In this document: positions 1 through 10,139 of the stretch, one piece after another
Layout: every line of letters begins with the position of its first letter
Position numbering within the stretch: the stretch's first letter is position 1
Source of the DNA: an uncultured Clostridia bacterium
GTDB lineage: Bacteria; Bacillota; Clostridia; Christensenellales; Borkfalkiaceae
Assembly (NCBI GenBank): GCA_947632195.1
Contig: CANROE010000010.1
Coordinates: 1 to 58,413, forward strand
DNA: 58,413 nucleotides
Reading direction: 5' to 3'
The notes under the pieces: generated by a model
Told to the model about the DNA's origin: nothing
The model's database searches: none
The model's input: the letters and a program-made list of their open reading frames with translations, nothing else
Translations under genes and position numbers: made by a program

Positions 1-3000
1 TATACATTTGATGATTGGTACACAGCGGCAGAGGCGGGAGAAGTATATAGTGCGACGAAGTTTGAACAGACATCGGACCTCACGCTGTACGCGCATTGGA
101 ATCCGAACCCGTTCAAGGTGAGGTTTGTAGTAGATGAAAGATACGGCAAGGAGGTAGAGGAATACACCGTATATTACGAACAACCCTATACATTGCCCAT
201 CCCTGAGGCAGAGGATGTAGAGTATGCGTTTTTGGGATGGTTTGACGGCAACAACGGCAACGGACTGCGGTATACGGATTTCTCCGGCAAAGGGACGCTT
301 GAAGGGGGATTCACGCTGTTGAACGACGTGACTCTGCACGCAAGCTACGGTCCGGTATTCAGTTGGGAAAAGATCGAAGAGGGCGCAAATCAGGGTTGGC
401 GCGTTTCCAAGAACAGCAGCACGGCAGGGTCAATCACGAATGTCACGATTCCCGTGCGGCATAACGACGCACTTGTGACTGAGGTATCGGACTTTTCTGG
501 GATGACGTATCTGGAAAAGATCAGCATTCCATCGACGATCAAGACGATAAACCTTGCGGCAGCGTCGGCAGCTTTTCTCAACTGCAAGGCGCTTAAAGAG
601 GTAGAGATCTATGAAGTTGCCCAAAGCGACTATGCACATGTGCCGGGATATTCATCATACAGCGGTGCGCTCTACCAGGTCACGGAGGGCGTAGGCGAAA
701 AGCTCGTGTATGTGCCTGTTGCATATGAGGGGACATTCACGGTAAAGGCGGGTGTTTCTATGATTCCCGCAAGTGCGTTTTATATGGTAAACGGTATCAC
801 GGAGATCGTGATCCCTGCAAGCGTATCCAAGATCGAGGCAGAGGCGATCCGCTCATGCAGCGGTCTGCAAAAGATCACCTTCCTGGATACGGCGGAAGGA
901 GAGACGGAGCAACCGCTTGAAATCAGCGAAAAGGCGTTCAGCAGTCTTTCGGCGTTGAAGACGATCACGCTGCCCTTGCGTATGACCTCGTTCAGTCCCG
1001 CCTCGCTCTATTCCTGCGCGAATGTCGAGAACATCGTGATCGGCAATGATGACGGTAGCGGCGAGGTAGGCAAATACACATCTCTTGACGGCTTGCTCTG
1101 CAAAGTAGTAGAGGGCGGGCTCGAACTCGCGTTTGTGCCGCGCGGCCGCGCAACGCTGGAACTCTCGACGAGATTCGTGTCCATCGGCGCGTCTGCGTTC
1201 GGTGTGGTTACCAACCAGGAGGGCAAGACGAGCGGCAACGCAAACACCAAGATCACATCGGTGAAGATTCCGGGATCGGTCACCAAGATCGGGAACAGCG
1301 CTTTCCGCGGTTCATACCACCTGGGCGTTATTGAATTTGAGGGCGGAGCCAACAACTCTCCGCTCACCATTGAAGACTACGCATTCTATGGCGTAGGCAC
1401 GTCCGGTGACGTAAAGCTCACCGAACTCACGTTGCCTGAAAATCTGCAAACGCTCGGCAAGCAGGCATTCGGCGGCATTTCCACCCTTAAAACAGTGCGG
1501 GTAGAGAGTTCCAGGCTCAAAGAGGGGAGCAGCAAACTCGACTTTGCGGTAGGGGCATTTGCGACGTCGAGCAGCATATCGGGTGACACTTACTATATTG
1601 AAAACGTCTACCTTGGCAAAGACGTTCCCGATATCGACATTTCGGGCGTATTCGGCGGCAAAGTTAAGTCTGTGGAAGTGCATGCGGAGAACAAGAACTT
1701 TGCAACGCTTGATGACGGCGTTCTCTACAACAAGGACATCACGGCTATCCGTTTCTATCCCGCCAACAGGGAGAGCACGGAGTATGTCACGCCCGACACG
1801 CTTGAAGAGATCGGCGCAAACCTCTTTGCAAACTTTACCAATCTCACCAAGATCACGATCGGCAAAAACGTTCGTACGATTGGCGACAGAGCTTTCTATA
1901 AGTGTTCAAGCCTTGTGGAGATCGAATTCGCCAAGGACGGCACCGAACCGCTTACCATCGGCGAAGATACCTTCGCGTCGACCGGCGTCTTATCTTTTGT
2001 TTTGCCCGACCGTACGAAAGAGATAAAAGAGAGCGCCTTTTCGAGCAACTCTGCGCTCAAAGAATTTTCGATTCCTTCTTCGCTTGAAACCTTCGGCAAC
2101 TCTGCCACTCAAAACGCAAGCGACGTTTTGAAGGGTTGCAGAAACTTAGCGGAGATCATCGTGAGACCTATTTCCGACAAAACGGTAAATTGGGCTTCGC
2201 AAGACGGGATCCTCTACCAGGTGAAGGACAACAAGCCCGTAGGACTTGTTTATGCTCCGCAGGCATGCAAGGTTGCCGACGTTGTAGTACCGGGCTCTGT
2301 TAACGTCATTTGGGAAGGCGCATTCTACAACAATTTGGGGATCCACACATTAAGTTTCGCCGAAAGAGAAAAGGACAGCGCAGGGAACCCGCTCGACCTC
2401 GAAATCAAGAGCATGGCATTCAGATCGTGCTTGGGTCTTGAAAAGGTGACTTTGCCGCAAGGTGTAAAAGCCATCAACGACAGAGCTTTCTATGAGAGCT
2501 CCGGTTTAAAGGAAATAAACATTCCCGCATCTGTTGAAAAGATCGGCACTGCGGCATTCAAAAGTTGTAGCGAACTTGCAACGCTCACCTTCCCTGCGAA
2601 GATGGACGGCGAGCTTGTGATCGCAGATGCCGTTAAGTGGACGGAACCCGGTAGTTCAACGGAATACGGCCCGTACGGTGTGTTTGCCGATATGAAGGCG
2701 CTTCGGGAAATCACTCTTCCCGAGGGGCTCACCCGTATTGGCACAATGGCATTCCTGGGCTGTACTGCACTTGAAACCGTTCATTTGCCCGCATCGCTCA
2801 AATCGATTGGTTCGGACGCATTTGACGGAGGGGCGGGGTCGTCTCTCACGACAGTTACTTTCGCGGAGAACGCTACGCTCGAATACATTGAAGACTATGC
2901 GTTCTATAAGACGCAGCTCGTCTCCATCGACCTGCCCGACAGCGTCATTCAGATTTACCGGGGAGCATTTGGCAATACAAAGCTCACCTCTATCGACCTG

Positions 3001-6000
3001 CCGGAGGATCTTGTTTCTCTCGGACAGTCAAAGGGCAGTCGCAATTCCTCCTCGAATCCGAGCGACAGCTGGGATTATGCAAGCACATTCTTAAACGCGC
3101 CCCTTAAAAACGTAACATTCGGGAGCCATCTCGAAAATATCGGCGGCGGTGCTTTCGCAGGTACGCAAATAATTGCGCTCGAACTTCCCAAGAGCGTAAA
3201 ACGGATCGCGCGGGCGGCATTCAGCACGTTACCTTCCCTGGAACGTGTAACCTTTGAAGATGGCACCGAGCTCCAAAATATTGCGGCGAATGATCCCGCT
3301 CTTGCGGTGAACTGTTTCCTCAACTGTACCGCGCTTGAAGAGGTGAACTTCGGGAAGGGCAGCGTGATCCCGATCATCGGTGAGAGCGCATTCTCGGGTT
3401 GCACCGCTCTTACGAAGATCACGATCCCCGCGAGTACGGTCACCATTCAGAACAAAGCATTTGCGGGCTGCACCTCGCTTAAAACCGTAGAATGGGAAAA
3501 GGATGACACAGGCGCGACCAAGACAAGTAAACTTGCTTTCATCGGGTCGGAGAATAACAAGAGTACGGATATGGCCAACGTATTCCAAAAGGCGGCCATT
3601 GACGAAATCGTATTCCCCACGTCCGAGTCTTCCATCACCTTGCAGCGAGGCATCTTCAACCAATGCCCCGGCCTGCACTATGTCACCCTTTCCAAGGACG
3701 TCAACAAGATAGACGGCGCTTTTAAGGGCTGTGCATCGTTGTTGTTTATTACCGTTGATCCCGAAAACGAGTCCTTCTCCTCGAAAGAGGGCGAACAGCT
3801 GCTCTTTGACAAAGCGGGCAATTCGGTCTATCTTGTTTACAAAGAGATCGGGGAAGAGGGTCTTACGATAAAAGCCGGTGCAACGACGATCGGGGCAGGT
3901 GCCTTTGCGGGACAGGTCAACCTCAAGAGGATCATTATTCCGAGCACCGTTACCGTGATCGCGGCAAACGCCTTTGAAAACTGCGTTGATCTCGAAGAGG
4001 TGGTGTTTGAAACCAATGCGGGCGGAGGTTGTTCGCTCAACACGATTGAGCAGGGCGCATTCAAAAACTGTGTCTCGCTCAGCTCCATCGGGTTTGAAAA
4101 TGCAACCGCACTTCAAGTCTTGGGCGACCAAAACGCCAAAACGGGCTCTTCAAACGGCGTATTCTACAACTGCACTTCTCTTCAAACGCTCGATCTGAGC
4201 CACACGAGACTTACCAACCTGGATCAGTATCTCATTGAAAAAAGTGGTGTCGAAAAGGTTATTTTGCCCGCTACCTTGAAAGATACGGCAAAATATGCGT
4301 TCTCTTCCGCGACCAAGCTCGAAGAAGTCGATTTCTCGCGTTGCACCCAGCTTACGAGGATCGGAAATAACTTCTGCAACGGCGACGTCGCGCTCACCAA
4401 GGTGACCATCCCCGAAACCACGGTATTGACGACGATTGATACATATGCATTCCAGAACTGCACCTCGCTGCAAAAGATCGAACTTCCCAACTGTATTGAA
4501 ACTCTTGGCGACTATTGTTTCGACGGTTGCACGCAACTTGGCACCGATATTGCGTCGGCGGGCGACAATAAGATCCATCTTCCTACGTCGCTCACAAAAC
4601 TCGGGAATCGTGTGTTCCAGAATTGCTCGGGCGTTGAACTTGACAGCGGGAATTTGCCCGCAGGTCTGACGAGCATGGGGGTTCGTGTTTTCGAGAATTG
4701 TACCTCTCTCACGAGAGCTGTCATTCCCGCCAATGTACCGACGCTTGGTGAATTGGTGTTCGGCGGTTGCACGAATTTGAAAGAAGTGACATTCAGCAAC
4801 GGTTCGGTCTGTGCAACGATCGGCGCAAAGGCATTCTATCTCACAGGGATCGAGCGCATCGTCATTCCGAACACGGTCAAGGAGATCAAAGCGGGTGCAT
4901 TCGCAAACTGCGCAAAACTTTCTTCTGTAACCTTTGATGCAGGCGGCACGGTGAATCTCTATATTACCGGTCCTACGAGCGAGTCTGCCGCAGAGACAAC
5001 GGCGACTTACAGCCCTTACGATCCCGCGACAGAGGAGAAGGCCCGGGGTGCGAATCTCAGTCCCTTCCAGGGAACGCAAATCGTTTCGATCGCGCTTCCC
5101 GCTGATCGCGACGTCTACCTCAACACCGGCGCATTTGCAAACACCTTGTCGATCCAATCTATCGACTTTGGAGGGACCAAGAACATCAGTGACCTTGCGT
5201 TCTATAATTGCGGACTGACAAGCGTCACTCTTCCCGCCGGCGTAACGCTGCGCAAATATTCGAGTACTGCTACACCACCTGCCACGCCCGGTATCTCGGA
5301 TGCCTACTCAAAGTATATCTTCGAGGAAAGCAAGGCGTTAAAGTCCATCTCGTTTGCTCCGGGATTTACATGTCCTGCGCTCCATGAGTCGTTCGCAGAG
5401 AACTGCACCGCGCTCGAAACGGTGGACTTCACCAACGCATCGTCCATTAAATTTTTCGGCTTGTACGCATTTGCAGGTTGCACCAACCTCAAAGGCTCCA
5501 AAATGAATGCAGACGGTGCTTACGCCCCGCTCGATCTCTCGCCGTTGACCGATCTGTTGTACTTGGGTGCCTCCATCAGTACCTCCAAGTCCACATGGGG
5601 AAATGTGACAGCGCCTATAACGAGTACAAATGCTTACATATTCCGGAATTGTTCTTCGCTCAAAGCGGTGAAACTGCCGGCAAAGCTGACGGATATTGCG
5701 GGCTATGTATTTGACGGTTGCTCCTCCTTGCAGACAGTTGACGGTTTCGATCACCTCAAAAGGATCCTGAATTATGCCTTTACGGGAACGGATATCCGCA
5801 CAAGCGCGACCGACGATGCCGTCATCTTGAAACTGCCCGCATCCCTCACGGATGTCGGAACTTATGCGTTCTCCGGCTGCAAGAATCTGACGGCGGTGGA
5901 CTTCTCCGAATATACTTTGAAGAAACTTACCAACGGTATGTTTCAGGAGAGCGGCTTAAAGAGCGTTGACCTTTCGTCTTTCACCAATATCACGTCCCTG

Positions 6001-7716
6001 AATCCTTCCATTTTCAGCGGATGCGCAAATCTTACGGAGGTCGTTCTGCCTCCCGCCCTTCAAACGGTTGCCCAGAAGGCGTTCGAGAATTGTGTGGCTT
6101 TGGAGACGATCACCCTTCCCGGGACTGTGGAAACGATCGGTGAAAGTGCGTTTGCAGGCTGCGAGAAACTCAGCGAGAATGGGATATCGCTCGAAAACAT
6201 CAAAGATATTGAAGATTACGCGTTCAGCAATACCGCGTTTACTTCGGTAAAATTCGGCGGCGGTCTGGAATCTCTGAGCTATTGTGCATTTGAAGGTTGC
6301 GATATAGATTTCACGCAAGCGGGTCTTTCGGTGCAGGATGGCTTTGTGCTGGCGGCAGGAACAATTTACGAGGTGCTTGAAAGTGCGATCGTCGAAGGCG
6401 TCATTACCGTACCCGAAGGAATCGAGCTTGCCGAATACTCTTTCCGCAACGTTACGGCGGAGAAACTTGTGTTGCCGAACAGTCTCCAAGAGATCCCCGA
6501 ATACGCGTTCTACAACTGCAACTTCGGTGAGATCGTCATTCCCGACGTGGGCGTCAAACTCTATGGGCACGCATTTGAAGGTACGGTCTCCGATACCCTC
6601 GATGTCCCGGAGAGCACGGTGATGTATAAAGCCTCCGTATTTGCGGGCTCCCGTATCCGGAAAGTCATTTTCCACGCCGCCAAAGCGGGCAATTACGATT
6701 TAAGCACGAGATCGTACACGTTCGAGAGCTCTTCGGTGGAGGAAGTCGTTCTTCCAGAAGGAATGACGGCGATCCCTACCGGATTCTTTGAAAACGCAAC
6801 GGCTCTGCAAAGCGTTAACATTCCCTCTACGGTCGAAGAAATCGAAGGCACAGCCGAGCATGCTGCTTTCTTGAACACGACGTCTTTGAAGTCGATTACG
6901 TTCCCTGCGAGCTTGACGGAGTTCAGCAATAAAGGATGTTTCTTAGGCAGTGCTGTTGAAACAGTCACATTCCTCGGAACGTCCGTGCCTGAATATGCTT
7001 GCTTTGGCATGAGCAATCTGACTACCGTCATTTTGAACCCCGAAACGGTGGAGATCTTGGATGACGCGTTTGAGAACTGTACTTCTCTTACGCAGATCAC
7101 CCTTCCCGAAGGGCTCAAAACCATTGGCGACAGTGCGTTTATGGGATGCGCACTTGCCTCGGTCGATGTTCCTGCGTCTGTCGAGACGATTGAAGCAAAT
7201 GCGTTTGAAAATTGCAGTTTGCAGACGATCGAGCTTCACGACGGCCTCCTCACCCTTGCGGCGAATGTATTTGAGGGCTCGAAACTTCGGAGCATTGTCA
7301 TTCCCGCAACGGTAACGACCATGAAGAACGGCATGTTTGTGGATTGTGCCGACCTCGTCAGCGTGGAGTACCGCAATACTTGGAACGACGTGTTCCCGAA
7401 TACCACCTTCCAGAATTGCCGTGCATTGTCGAGCGTGAAGTTGCCCAAGGGCATTACCGATCTCGGAACAAGCACGGGGAGTCCGAAAGTATTTGAAAAC
7501 TGCACTTCGCTTACCAAGCTGTGGATCCCCAATACAGTGACGGGGATCGGAGGTGGAACCTTCAACGGTTGGGAACAGTCGCAGACCATCTATTTCGAGA
7601 TGCCTCGTTTCCAACTCTACTCCACAATGAACAACATGAATTGGCTCTTCGCGGGTTCTTGCATGTTAAATATTCAGTGCGGAATTACGGAAGAGGCATT
7701 CAATCAGTTGCATTAA
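1..7716 (+). CDS. Giant BspA-like leucine-rich repeat surface protein, 5' end missing
   Basis: The reading frame is open from the first base of the window, so the start lies outside; about 2571 residues are visible. The first ~33 residues (ending TLYAHW) are the end of an InlB/Listeria-Bacteroides B-repeat, and a second such segment follows (FLGWFDG). The rest is a very long ladder of BspA/TpLRR-type (LRR_5) repeats of about 23 residues, with the recurring pattern of a hydrophobic strand, IP or LP, then IG..AF..C..L. Proteins of this type are extracellular and often bind host proteins or other bacteria. The visible C-terminus has no LPxTG motif or membrane segment, so any anchor must lie at the missing N-terminus; a lipoprotein signal is likely by analogy with the proteins at 15871 and 18779. 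The family is clear but the ligand is unknown. Confidence 0.93.
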   Translation, partial: YTFDDWYTAAEAGEVYSATKFEQTSDLTLYAHWNPNPFKVRFVVDERYGKEVEEYTVYYEQPYTLPIPEAEDVEYAFLGWFDGNNGNGLRYTDFSGKGTLEGGFTLLNDVTLHASYGPVFSWEKIEEGANQGWRVSKNSSTAGSITNVTIPVRHNDALVTEVSDFSGMTYLEKISIPSTIKTINLAAASAAFLNCKALKEVEIYEVAQSDYAHVPGYSSYSGALYQVTEGVGEKLVYVPVAYEGTFTVKAGVSMIPASAFYMVNGITEIVIPASVSKIEAEAIRSCSGLQKITFLDTAEGETEQPLEISEKAFSSLSALKTITLPLRMTSFSPASLYSCANVENIVIGNDDGSGEVGKYTSLDGLLCKVVEGGLELAFVPRGRATLELSTRFVSIGASAFGVVTNQEGKTSGNANTKITSVKIPGSVTKIGNSAFRGSYHLGVIEFEGGANNSPLTIEDYAFYGVGTSGDVKLTELTLPENLQTLGKQAFGGISTLKTVRVESSRLKEGSSKLDFAVGAFATSSSISGDTYYIENVYLGKDVPDIDISGVFGGKVKSVEVHAENKNFATLDDGVLYNKDITAIRFYPANRESTEYVTPDTLEEIGANLFANFTNLTKITIGKNVRTIGDRAFYKCSSLVEIEFAKDGTEPLTIGEDTFASTGVLSFVLPDRTKEIKESAFSSNSALKEFSIPSSLETFGNSATQNASDVLKGCRNLAEIIVRPISDKTVNWASQDGILYQVKDNKPVGLVYAPQACKVADVVVPGSVNVIWEGAFYNNLGIHTLSFAEREKDSAGNPLDLEIKSMAFRSCLGLEKVTLPQGVKAINDRAFYESSGLKEINIPASVEKIGTAAFKSCSELATLTFPAKMDGELVIADAVKWTEPGSSTEYGPYGVFADMKALREITLPEGLTRIGTMAFLGCTALETVHLPASLKSIGSDAFDGGAGSSLTTVTFAENATLEYIEDYAFYKTQLVSIDLPDSVIQIYRGAFGNTKLTSIDLPEDLVSLGQSKGSRNSSSNPSDSWDYASTFLNAPLKNVTFGSHLENIGGGAFAGTQIIALELPKSVKRIARAAFSTLPSLERVTFEDGTELQNIAANDPALAVNCFLNCTALEEVNFGKGSVIPIIGESAFSGCTALTKITIPASTVTIQNKAFAGCTSLKTVEWEKDDTGATKTSKLAFIGSENNKSTDMANVFQKAAIDEIVFPTSESSITLQRGIFNQCPGLHYVTLSKDVNKIDGAFKGCASLLFITVDPENESFSSKEGEQLLFDKAGNSVYLVYKEIGEEGLTIKAGATTIGAGAFAGQVNLKRIIIPSTVTVIAANAFENCVDLEEVVFETNAGGGCSLNTIEQGAFKNCVSLSSIGFENATALQVLGDQNAKTGSSNGVFYNCTSLQTLDLSHTRLTNLDQYLIEKSGVEKVILPATLKDTAKYAFSSATKLEEVDFSRCTQLTRIGNNFCNGDVALTKVTIPETTVLTTIDTYAFQNCTSLQKIELPNCIETLGDYCFDGCTQLGTDIASAGDNKIHLPTSLTKLGNRVFQNCSGVELDSGNLPAGLTSMGVRVFENCTSLTRAVIPANVPTLGELVFGGCTNLKEVTFSNGSVCATIGAKAFYLTGIERIVIPNTVKEIKAGAFANCAKLSSVTFDAGGTVNLYITGPTSESAAETTATYSPYDPATEEKARGANLSPFQGTQIVSIALPADRDVYLNTGAFANTLSIQSIDFGGTKNISDLAFYNCGLTSVTLPAGVTLRKYSSTATPPATPGISDAYSKYIFEESKALKSISFAPGFTCPALHESFAENCTALETVDFTNASSIKFFGLYAFAGCTNLKGSKMNADGAYAPLDLSPLTDLLYLGASISTSKSTWGNVTAPITSTNAYIFRNCSSLKAVKLPAKLTDIAGYVFDGCSSLQTVDGFDHLKRILNYAFTGTDIRTSATDDAVILKLPASLTDVGTYAFSGCKNLTAVDFSEYTLKKLTNGMFQESGLKSVDLSSFTNITSLNPSIFSGCANLTEVVLPPALQTVAQKAFENCVALETITLPGTVETIGESAFAGCEKLSENGISLENIKDIEDYAFSNTAFTSVKFGGGLESLSYCAFEGCDIDFTQAGLSVQDGFVLAAGTIYEVLESAIVEGVITVPEGIELAEYSFRNVTAEKLVLPNSLQEIPEYAFYNCNFGEIVIPDVGVKLYGHAFEGTVSDTLDVPESTVMYKASVFAGSRIRKVIFHAAKAGNYDLSTRSYTFESSSVEEVVLPEGMTAIPTGFFENATALQSVNIPSTVEEIEGTAEHAAFLNTTSLKSITFPASLTEFSNKGCFLGSAVETVTFLGTSVPEYACFGMSNLTTVILNPETVEILDDAFENCTSLTQITLPEGLKTIGDSAFMGCALASVDVPASVETIEANAFENCSLQTIELHDGLLTLAANVFEGSKLRSIVIPATVTTMKNGMFVDCADLVSVEYRNTWNDVFPNTTFQNCRALSSVKLPKGITDLGTSTGSPKVFENCTSLTKLWIPNTVTGIGGGTFNGWEQSQTIYFEMPRFQLYSTMNNMNWLFAGSCMLNIQCGITEEAFNQLH

Positions 7717-7736
7717 ACGAAAAAATGCGATATAAT
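7708..7736 (+). promoter_or_regulatory. Probable sigma-A promoter of the MoxR/VWA operon
   Basis: A perfect -10 TATAAT (7731-7736) lies 17 nt after a weak -35, TTGCAT (7708-7713). It overlaps the stop region of the BspA gene and precedes the AAAAGGAG ribosome binding site of the next gene. The -35 is poor, so read-through from upstream may also contribute. Confidence 0.55.
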
Positions 7737-7766
7737 AAGGTATCCTAAGTAAAAGGAGTATTCGGT

Positions 7767-8948
7767 ATGTCTGATGTTTTAAAGAAATACCGTGCGAGAA
7801 TCAAGAGGGAGGGGGTGTTAAAAGCCCTCTTCCTCGGACTCGTATTCGGAAGTGTTGCATTGGCGCTTTGCACCTTCTTTTCATGGCTCTTTGCATATAA
7901 GCAAGGGCTGTGGATCGGACTTGCGCTCTTTGTCGCTGTCACGGCGGCAGTTGCGCCCCTCTTTTATGTGTATAAGTTCCGTCCGACGTCGAAGGCCGTC
8001 GCGGAGCGTGTAGACGCCCTCGGCCTCGAAGAGCGCGTGCTCACCATGACCGAGCTCGAAGGAGATGATTCGTTTATGGCGCGTATCCAGCGGAAGGACA
8101 CCGAGAGAGCGCTCCAAAAAGCAAATCATCTTGCGCTGAAAATCGCCGTTTCCGCCACACTGATCATTTCGCTCGCCGTCTCGCTCTTATTCGGGCTCGG
8201 CGCCGCGACTGTCGACTCTCTGTATGTCGCCGGCGTCATTCCGGGCGGGATCGAGTGGATCTCCGGTCTCATTCCGGGGAAGACGTACAACGTTACCTAT
8301 TCCGTGCAGAACAAAGCGGACGGAACAATTTGCCTGTGGGACGAGGAGTGGGGCGAACCCGAACTGCTCGCGGAGGGCAATGTCTATGAAGTGACGGAGG
8401 GCGAATCCGCTCCCGCAGTCTATGCGCTCGACGGCCCGGTCAGTACGTTTATCGGTTGGTCGGACGGCGTTCCCACGCGCTACCGCAAGGATGCCGATAT
8501 TCAGAAGGACCTTTCCATCATCGCGCTCTATACCACGGTGGAGGACGAGGAGGTCCCTCAGGACGATCAACTTGCGGGTGATAGCGACAACGGCGAATCG
8601 GGCGAAGGGCCCGAGAGCAACAGCAGTGATTCGGGCGAAGGACCCGAGGGCGGCAGTTCCAACCCCGACGGCAACAGCGGAGGGAGCGGCAGCGCGGGAC
8701 ATTCGCAGGAAAGCCAGCAGATCGTCGACGGAGAAACCTACTACGGCGACCGCTATGATGACGCTTATCACGACGCAATGGATCGTCTCGAATCGGACAA
8801 CGAGCTCTCCGACGACCTGAAAGATTGGATCTCGGATTACTATGATTCGATCCAAAAGGGCAGTTCGGGAGATTCGGACGGCGGTTCAGGCGGCGGTTCG
8901 GGCGGTGGTTCGGGAGACGCCCCGGGCGACGGACAGACAAATCCTTAA
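7767..8948 (+). CDS. Membrane protein with InlB-like segment and Gly/Ser-rich tail, first gene of MoxR operon
   Basis: 393 residues; ATG preceded by AAAAGGAG (7751-7758). Two hydrophobic segments lie near residues 20-41 and 47-69 and a third near 123-147. After the third comes an outside-facing segment that reads like an InlB/Listeria-Bacteroides repeat (STFIGWSDG, then LSIIALYTTV). An acidic Gly/Ser-rich linker, a short helical stretch (near 315-350, rich in D, Y and E) and a GGGSGGGSG-type tail end the protein. I do not recognise a named family. It occupies the place where Bat-type operons often encode an extra membrane component, 25 bp before the MoxR ATPase gene. The function is unknown; a scaffold or substrate-handling partner for the downstream ATPase and VWA proteins is an inference. 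Confidence 0.85.
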   Translation: MSDVLKKYRARIKREGVLKALFLGLVFGSVALALCTFFSWLFAYKQGLWIGLALFVAVTAAVAPLFYVYKFRPTSKAVAERVDALGLEERVLTMTELEGDDSFMARIQRKDTERALQKANHLALKIAVSATLIISLAVSLLFGLGAATVDSLYVAGVIPGGIEWISGLIPGKTYNVTYSVQNKADGTICLWDEEWGEPELLAEGNVYEVTEGESAPAVYALDGPVSTFIGWSDGVPTRYRKDADIQKDLSIIALYTTVEDEEVPQDDQLAGDSDNGESGEGPESNSSDSGEGPEGGSSNPDGNSGGSGSAGHSQESQQIVDGETYYGDRYDDAYHDAMDRLESDNELSDDLKDWISDYYDSIQKGSSGDSDGGSGGGSGGGSGDAPGDGQTNP

Positions 8949-8973
8949 AAACAAAATAAAAGAGAGATAAAAA

Positions 8974-10122
8974 ATGGTAACGGAAAAAGACATTCAATTA
9001 TTCAGTCAGCAATGCACGAACATCTTCACACAGATTTCGCGCGACATCATCGGGCAGGAAAAAGTTGTGCTCGGCACGGTCATTGCCATGATCGCGGGCG
9101 GCAACGTTCTTCTCGAAGGCGTTCCCGGCGTCGGGAAAACGCGGTTGGTGCGCTCGTTGGGCAGAGTATTTGATCTGCCGTTCGCGCGTATTCAGTTCAC
9201 GCCCGACCTCATGCCGGCGGACGTCACGGGCACAAACATCATCGTCAAAGACGAAAAGGGGAATTCGCAATTCAAGTTCCAGCCCGGCCCCGTTTTCAGC
9301 AACATCATTCTTGCGGATGAGATCAACCGTGCAACACCCAAGACGCAGTCCGCTCTTCTCGAAGCAATGCAGGAGCACACCGTTACCGTTATGGGCGTGT
9401 CGCGTAAACTCTCCGAGCCGTTCTTCGTGCTCGCAACGCAAAACCCCATCGAACAAGACGGTACTTATCCCCTTCCCGAAGCGCAGATGGACCGTTTCAT
9501 GTTCAAGTTGCTCGTACCCGATCCTTCGCTTACCGAGCTCATGCAGATCGTCAGCATGACGCAAAAAACGATGGAGGAGGTCGCGGAAAAGGCATGCACG
9601 GCGGAAGAACTTCTCGCAATGCGCCGTACCGCCAACCAGATCCCCATCGCGGAGGACGTGCTCAAATACGCAATGATCCTCACTTCGGCGACCCATCCCG
9701 ACAGCGAATGCGCAACCGAGGCGGCGAAGAAGTATATCCGTGTCGGAGCGAGCCCCCGTGCGGGACAAGCGATCGTCTCCGCATCCAAAGTTCTTGCGCT
9801 CATCAAGGGCAGGTACAACGTCTCTTATTACGATCTCTGTGAGATGGCATACCCTGTATTCCGCCATCGTATCAAACTCAACTTTGAAGCGATCGCGGAC
9901 CGCGTTTCGGCGGATGACGTCATCACCATGATCCTTGGGGAAGTCGAGAAAAAGTATCACAAAAAAGTAACGGAAGGGAAACCGCTTGCGGATATTCCCG
10001 AGGCGCAAACGGCCGAAGAGGACGAAAACGATTCGGCGACGGCAGAGGAGGAGAGTGCAGAACCTGCCGGAGAGGACGCCGAGGGCAAAAAAAAGAAACG
10101 CGGTCTTTTCGGAAGAAAATAA
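8974..10122 (+). CDS. MoxR-family AAA+ ATPase
   Basis: 382 residues. Walker A is GVPGVGKT (49-56) and Walker B ILADE (112-116), followed by the INRA.PK.QSALLEAMQE segment typical of MoxR proteins. A sensor-1 region (VLATQNPIEQ.GTYPLPEAQ.DRF) comes after that. MoxR ATPases are cytoplasmic chaperone-like machines that act with DUF58 and VWA partners, usually encoded next door, as here. The core ends near residue 330; the remaining ~50 residues are an unusual highly acidic stretch closing with a KKKKR-rich tip, longer than in most MoxR proteins. The ribosome binding site (AGAGAG) is modest. The gene sits between the membrane protein at 7767 and the DUF58 gene at 10140. Confidence 0.96.
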   Translation: MVTEKDIQLFSQQCTNIFTQISRDIIGQEKVVLGTVIAMIAGGNVLLEGVPGVGKTRLVRSLGRVFDLPFARIQFTPDLMPADVTGTNIIVKDEKGNSQFKFQPGPVFSNIILADEINRATPKTQSALLEAMQEHTVTVMGVSRKLSEPFFVLATQNPIEQDGTYPLPEAQMDRFMFKLLVPDPSLTELMQIVSMTQKTMEEVAEKACTAEELLAMRRTANQIPIAEDVLKYAMILTSATHPDSECATEAAKKYIRVGASPRAGQAIVSASKVLALIKGRYNVSYYDLCEMAYPVFRHRIKLNFEAIADRVSADDVITMILGEVEKKYHKKVTEGKPLADIPEAQTAEEDENDSATAEEESAEPAGEDAEGKKKKRGLFGRK

Positions 10123-10139
10123 TTTCGCGGATGGATTGA

